In this document: piece by piece, positions 60,229 through 64,000 of the stretch
How the letters are laid out: the number at the start of each line of letters is the position of its first letter
Numbering within the stretch: the first letter of the stretch is position 1
DNA from: BOG-908 sp965198825
Lineage (GTDB): Bacteria; Pseudomonadota; Alphaproteobacteria; Acetobacterales; Acetobacteraceae
Assembly (NCBI GenBank): GCA_965198825.1
Contig: CBDAQB010000001.1
Span: forward strand, 1,054,001 to 1,118,000
DNA length: 64,000 bases
Direction of reading: 5' to 3'
The notes under the pieces: generated by a model
The model's database searches: none
What the model saw: the letters and a program-made list of their open reading frames with translations, nothing else
What the model was told of the DNA's origin: nothing
Translations under genes and position numbers: made by a program

Positions 60229-61782
60229 TCAAACCAACTCGCCAGCGTCCATCCGCTCCAAGAAGCCGGCAGCATTGGATCGGATAGCGGCGAGCCGGCC
60301 GGCATCCATGCGGCCCAGGGTCTTTAGCGGCATAGCAAGCCGGATGTTCCCCGCCAGCAGCTTTTCGTTACGAGCGAAAAAGTCCCAATACAGGTAATTG
60401 AACGGACAGGCGTTCGCGCCAACCGCATCCTTCACATCGTAGCGGCACCCGCGGCAATAGTCGCTCATGCGGTTGATGTAGGCGCCGGACGCCGCATAGG
60501 GCTTCGAGCCGACGATCCCGCCGTCCCCATAGAGCGCCATCCCACGCGTGTTCGGCATCTCCACCCATTGATACGCGTCGGCGTAAACCACCATGTACCA
60601 GTCATCGACATCCGACGGGTCCAGCCCTGCGATGAGCGCGAAATTCCCCGTCACCATCAGCCGCTGAATGTGGTGCGCGTAGGCATGGTCGCGCGTAGCC
60701 GTCACGGCCTGATGGATGCAGTTCATCCGCGTCTCGCCCGACCAATAGAACCAGGGCAGACGCCGCGCCGCCCCCAGCACGTTCTTCTCCCCATACTCAG
60801 GCATATGCAGCCAGTAGATCCCGCGCACGAACTCCCGCCAACCCAGGATCTGCCTGATAAATCCCTCAACCGCATGAAGCGGCGCATGTTCCGCCCGGAA
60901 CGCCGCCTCCGCCGCAGCACAGATCCGCCGCGGATCAAGCAACCCCAAATTCAACGACGTGGACAGCAGCGCATGGAAAAGCGCGACCTCGCCTGTCTTC
61001 ATCGCATCCTGCCAATCGCCGAACCCAGGCAGCCTGTGCCGGATGAAATCCTCCAGCGCCGCCTCCGCCTGCGCTGCTGTCACTGGCAGCGAAAAATCCA
61101 AGGCGCTGCCAAAATGCTCGCCGAAACGCGCCTCCACCAGCGCAATCACCTCGCTGGTCACCGCATCGGGCGGAAACACCGGCGTCTCAGGCGCCACCAT
61201 TCCCCGGGGCAGCGCTTTGCGGTTCTCGCGGTCGAAATTCCAGCGGTCCCCAACCGGCGTTTCTCCATCCATCAGAAATCCGTAACGCCGCCGCATGTCC
61301 CGGTAGAAAAATTCCATCCGCAACGACCGCTTTCCGCGCGCCCAGGCAATGAACTCCTGAATGCGGCACAGATACCGCGTGTCGTCCCGCACCTCGACCT
61401 CGAGGCCCGCCACCTCCTGCCAATGGCGCATGTCCTCCGACAGCCGCCACTCCCCCGGCTCAGTCACCACCACGCGCCCAGGCCGATGCCGCTCTAGCGC
61501 TCGCAACATCTCGCCGCGCAAAGAGTGTGTGTTCGCAGGATCGTCGAGCGTCACATAATCCACCCGCACGCCACGCTCCCGCAGCGCCGCGGCAAAATGC
61601 CGCATTCCGGACAGCACCAGCACGATCTTCTTTTTGTGGTGCTTCACGTAGGTGCACTCGTCCTGCACCTCCGCCATCAGCACCACGTCCCGCGCTGCAT
61701 CGATGTCGGACAACGTCGGCAAAGCATCGCTGAGCTGGTCGCCCAGGATCATTCGTAATGTGGCGGTCGCTGGCTTTTTCAT
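60229..61782 (-). CDS. Iron-sulfur bacterial cryptochrome/photolyase (PhrB-type)
   Basis: A 517-residue flavoprotein of the FeS-BCP group. The N-terminal domain begins ATLRMILGDQLSDALPTLSD. The helical FAD domain has the four cysteines of the [4Fe-4S] cluster at Cys355 (TRMNCIHQAV), Cys443 and Cys446 (DYCRGCRYD) and Cys459 (ANACPFNYLYWDF), as in Agrobacterium PhrB. GYWDFF-like and YMVVYADAYQWVEMPNTRGM motifs belong to this group. PhrB-type enzymes repair (6-4) lesions with light; cryptochrome roles are also known. An SDR gene follows 18 bases downstream. A palindromic repeat lies just before its start. Confidence 0.92.
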   Translation of the reverse strand: MKKPATATLRMILGDQLSDALPTLSDIDAARDVVLMAEVQDECTYVKHHKKKIVLVLSGMRHFAAALRERGVRVDYVTLDDPANTHSLRGEMLRALERHRPGRVVVTEPGEWRLSEDMRHWQEVAGLEVEVRDDTRYLCRIQEFIAWARGKRSLRMEFFYRDMRRRYGFLMDGETPVGDRWNFDRENRKALPRGMVAPETPVFPPDAVTSEVIALVEARFGEHFGSALDFSLPVTAAQAEAALEDFIRHRLPGFGDWQDAMKTGEVALFHALLSTSLNLGLLDPRRICAAAEAAFRAEHAPLHAVEGFIRQILGWREFVRGIYWLHMPEYGEKNVLGAARRLPWFYWSGETRMNCIHQAVTATRDHAYAHHIQRLMVTGNFALIAGLDPSDVDDWYMVVYADAYQWVEMPNTRGMALYGDGGIVGSKPYAASGAYINRMSDYCRGCRYDVKDAVGANACPFNYLYWDFFARNEKLLAGNIRLAMPLKTLGRMDAGRLAAIRSNAAGFLERMDAGELV

Positions 61783-61814
61783 GATGAGTGCATGGCGCTG
61801 GGGGCCTCAAGCGC

Positions 61815-61946
61815 AAGGAAGACAGCAGTTCTTTTTTGAAAAAAAGAACCAAAAAACTTCTGGATGTTTGAGCTGGGCCCTTCCACGATCTCGGTCCCAG
61901 GTCGCAAAAGTTTTTGGTTCTTTTTTTCAAAAAAGGACTGCTTCCC
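61815..61946 (-). repeat. Nested-palindrome element, copy 12 (whole), in a divergent spacer
   Basis: Both arms are G-type, the right one ending GGAC. The loop on the minus strand has CCTGGGACCGAGATCGTGGA, so it is in the reversed orientation. It lies between the divergent photolyase (start 61782) and SixA (start 62003) genes, where a terminator would be unexpected. Confidence 0.9.
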
Positions 61947-62002
61947 TCCTCTCCTCCCACAAGGGGCTCGACAACCGACCACCACCGCGGGGAAACTGCC
62001 GC

Positions 62003-62554
62003 ATGTCCCTGCGCCAGCTCATGCTCCTGCGCCATGCGAAGGCCTCGCCCGCACGACTCGGCGACGACTCGACGTCGGCTGACCACGTCCGCCCCCTCAA
62101 CGCCCAGGGCCAGGCTACCGCGGCCGCCATCCGCAACGCGATCCGCTCTCACGGACTGATCCCCGACGTCGTCCTGGTCTCCTCCGCCCGCCGCACGCTG
62201 CAAACCCTCGAAGGCCTCGAGCCCTGGGACGACACCCCTCTCGTCGAACCCATGGACCGCCTCTACCTCGCTCCTGCGGCGGCAATCCTGCAGGTGCTCC
62301 ACAGCGTGTCCGAGACGGTGCGCAGCGCCATGGTCATCGGCCACAACCCGGGCCTTCACGACCTCGCCATCCTCCTCCTCGGTGACCAGGCGAAAATCCG
62401 CGACTCCGCCGCCCGCCGCCTCTACGGCGAATTCCCAACCGGGGGGCTGGCTGTCTTCACCGTGCCGCAACACTGGCGCGAGCTGGGGGAGGGGGGTGGC
62501 GCCCGCCTCGACCGCTTCGTCAACCCGCGCGACCTCACGGGGCAAGCGACCTGA
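62003..62554 (+). CDS. sixA: SixA-type phosphohistidine phosphatase
   Basis: A 183-residue histidine phosphatase. LMLLRHAKASPARLGDD holds the RHG-like motif (RHA, typical of SixA). Conserved middle parts are RPLNAQGQATAAAIRNAIRS, VVLVSSARRTLQTLEGLEP and VIGHNPGLHDLAILLLGDQ. SixA removes phosphate from His in phosphotransfer domains. ATG 62003 has GGGGAAA 9 bases upstream. The CYTH-CHAD gene follows with almost no gap, a pairing seen in many proteobacteria. Confidence 0.9.
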   Translation: MSLRQLMLLRHAKASPARLGDDSTSADHVRPLNAQGQATAAAIRNAIRSHGLIPDVVLVSSARRTLQTLEGLEPWDDTPLVEPMDRLYLAPAAAILQVLHSVSETVRSAMVIGHNPGLHDLAILLLGDQAKIRDSAARRLYGEFPTGGLAVFTVPQHWRELGEGGGARLDRFVNPRDLTGQAT

Positions 62555-62577
62555 TCGAATTCGCCGATGTCGCGGAC

Positions 62578-64000
62578 GTGCAGGCCCCCGGATCACCCGA
62601 CCCGCAGCCCCCGCCTGACCAGTACGAACCCCCCGAGGTCACCTTCGTGTTCGAGCTTCCGCCCGGCGAAGCAGACCGACTGTTGCGCGCGCCTGCCATC
62701 GCCGCCCGCCGCGAAGGCCGCATACGAACCACCAGCTATCAAAACGTCTGGCATGACACGGCCACCGCGGACCTCGCTGCCGCCGGGCTCTCCCTGGCCG
62801 AATCCTCGGCAGGCTGGCGTCTCGAGCGGTTGCGGCCAGACGGCGCCACTGCCTGGCACCCCGCCACGCCGGCGCCCCTCATCGAGGCCGCCTCCGACGC
62901 GGCTGGCTTGTCAAAATCCATTCCCGGCCATCTCGTCGCCGTCGCCGCCTTCTCCGGCCGCCAGCGCTTCGCCCCGCTCGCCGGCCCGGCCAGCCTGACG
63001 ATCCTCGAGGGCACCCTGCGCGGCGTCGCTACCGACAGCCCTGCCTGCCGTATCCTCCTCACTGGCACAGCGCCCGACATGGCGAACCTGGCCATCGAAC
63101 TCGCCTCCAGCTTTACCCTGACCGTCCCACGCGCCGGCCTCGCCGCCGAAGCCATGGCCGTCGCAAGCGGCATGGCCCCGCACCCACGCCGCACCGGCAC
63201 CGCGCGAGTCCAGCCCGGCGCCTCGGTCGAGGAAGCCCTCGTCGGCATCACCGCCTACCTGGCCGACGTCATCCTCCACTGGAGCCGCCTGGCGCCCGCA
63301 GGCGACACGCCTGAAGCCGTCCACCAGATGCGCGTCGCCGTACGCCGCCTGCGCTCGGCCATCTCCGTCTTCCGCCGCGCCGCCGGCCCCTCGCTCGACA
63401 CCCTGGGCGTCCAGCTCCGCGATCTCGCCAACACCCTGGGCCCGGCACGCGACTGGGACGTCTTCACCGGCGGCACCGGCGCCGCGGTCGGCCGCGCCTT
63501 CGCAGGCGAACGCCGGGTCGAAGCCCTCCTCGCCGCCGCCGAACGACGCCGCCGCGACGCCTACAGTGCTCTTGCCGCCACGCTCGCCACCCCGGACTTC
63601 CGCCGGCTGGCGCTCACCCTGGCGACCCTCCCCAACGTCCGCCCATGGATGGAACAGACCCCTGAACCTGGCCTCCTCCAGGACAACGCGCGGACCTACG
63701 CCGCCCGCATGCTCGACCGCCGCCTCCGACACGTGACCGCTCCAGGCAACAGCCTCGCCGCCCTCCCGGCCGAAGCGCTCCACGACGTTCGCAAGCAGGC
63801 CAAACGCCTGCGCTACGCCTCGGAGTTCTTCGCCCCCTTGTTCGCCGAAAAACCGGTCCGCCGCTTCCTCGGCCGGCTCGAGCAATTGCAGGAAGCCCTG
63901 GGCGCCCTCAACGACGCCGCCGTCACCAAGACTCTTCTCGCCCAACTCGGCTCCGGCAGCGACCGCGCTTTCGCCTCCGGCGTCGTGCAAGGCTTCGTCG
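62578..64000 (+). CDS. CYTH-CHAD domain protein, truncated by the window edge
   Basis: The frame runs from about GTG 62578 to the window end without a stop (about 474 codons visible). The N-terminal CYTH-like part (VTFVFELPPGEADRLLRAP, TTSYQNVWHDTATADLAAAG, ESSAGWRLERLRPDG) is followed by a CHAD domain from about residue 220. Its two halves each carry the His-rich helix: HQMRVAVRRLRSAISVFRR and HDVRKQAKRLRYASEFFAPL. CHAD domains bind polyphosphate, and CYTH folds bind triphosphates. The start is uncertain, since no good ribosome site is present in the spacer or in the end of sixA. Confidence 0.85.
   Translation, partial: MQAPGSPDPQPPPDQYEPPEVTFVFELPPGEADRLLRAPAIAARREGRIRTTSYQNVWHDTATADLAAAGLSLAESSAGWRLERLRPDGATAWHPATPAPLIEAASDAAGLSKSIPGHLVAVAAFSGRQRFAPLAGPASLTILEGTLRGVATDSPACRILLTGTAPDMANLAIELASSFTLTVPRAGLAAEAMAVASGMAPHPRRTGTARVQPGASVEEALVGITAYLADVILHWSRLAPAGDTPEAVHQMRVAVRRLRSAISVFRRAAGPSLDTLGVQLRDLANTLGPARDWDVFTGGTGAAVGRAFAGERRVEALLAAAERRRRDAYSALAATLATPDFRRLALTLATLPNVRPWMEQTPEPGLLQDNARTYAARMLDRRLRHVTAPGNSLAALPAEALHDVRKQAKRLRYASEFFAPLFAEKPVRRFLGRLEQLQEALGALNDAAVTKTLLAQLGSGSDRAFASGVVQGFV

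Noticed and set aside
3322..61946. Interpretation of the palindromic elements as insertion sequences
   Set aside because: No transposase gene and no clear target-site duplications were seen in any copy; a small non-autonomous element cannot be excluded.

Overview
The window is GC-rich and densely coding, and reads as chromosome of an alphaproteobacterium, most likely of the Acetobacteraceae (Rhodospirillales). Evidence for this: a pyruvate dehydrogenase E1 beta with its own lipoyl domain, malate synthase G, an HpnL-like membrane protein of hopanoid type, a G1 (glutamic, acid-active) secreted peptidase, and the order DUF484/xerC - priA - atpHAGDC. The genus cannot be fixed from the sequence alone. 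No tRNA, rRNA, CRISPR array, transposase or phage gene was seen.

Layout. 1-6.8 kb: end of a DUF6635-like gene, an OxyR with both redox cysteines, a PEP-CTERM protein, a histidine phosphatase, a small secreted protein and ilvE, then cysI. 6.8-14.9 kb: EamA transporter, PNPOx-like flavoprotein, malate synthase G, G1 peptidase, fdhD, a small acidic protein, two tandem palindromic elements, cysH and a queD-like gene. 15-25 kb: AsmA-like protein, amidohydrolase, glycogen-debranching-type glucosidase, Ku, YidB-like and PsiF-like small proteins, an OmpA-like protein and a MATE exporter. 25-37 kb: two DUF3617-like proteins, a DNA methyltransferase and an alpha/beta hydrolase in a coupled set; a CheB-CheR-PAS-HWE kinase with its receiver; a short TetR; uvrA; an Rrf2 regulator divergent from an FAD/NAD(P)-binding protein and a cupin. 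37-44 kb: lpdA, a GNAT, pdhC-pdhB-pdhA and ftsB (all minus strand), then a TrpD2-like protein and an SCP2 protein. 44.6-64 kb: HpnL-like protein, NodS-like methyltransferase, proline iminopeptidase, xerC, DUF484, priA, a stress-type protein, the F1 ATP synthase operon, an ATP-grasp protein, two SDRs, an FeS photolyase, SixA and a CYTH-CHAD protein cut by the window edge.

The outstanding non-coding feature is a family of about 16 copies (12 whole, 4 half) of a roughly 130-bp nested palindrome. Each arm is itself an A/T-rich hairpin, the two arms are inverted relative to each other, and the loop between them is GC-rich and semi-conserved. Most whole copies lie between convergent genes, as bidirectional terminators would. 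One, however, sits inside the ATP synthase operon (atpG-atpD), others lie between co-directional genes, one lies in a divergent spacer, and several supply start codons, a signal-peptide start or stop codons to flanking genes. A second unexplained structure is a pair of tandem 122-124 bp imperfect palindromes beside cysH.

Functionally the window is mostly housekeeping: central carbon metabolism (PDH complex, malate synthase, ATP synthase), assimilatory sulfur reduction (cysI, cysH), DNA repair and replication restart (uvrA, Ku, photolyase, priA, xerC), and redox or stress sensing (OxyR, Rrf2, HWE kinase).
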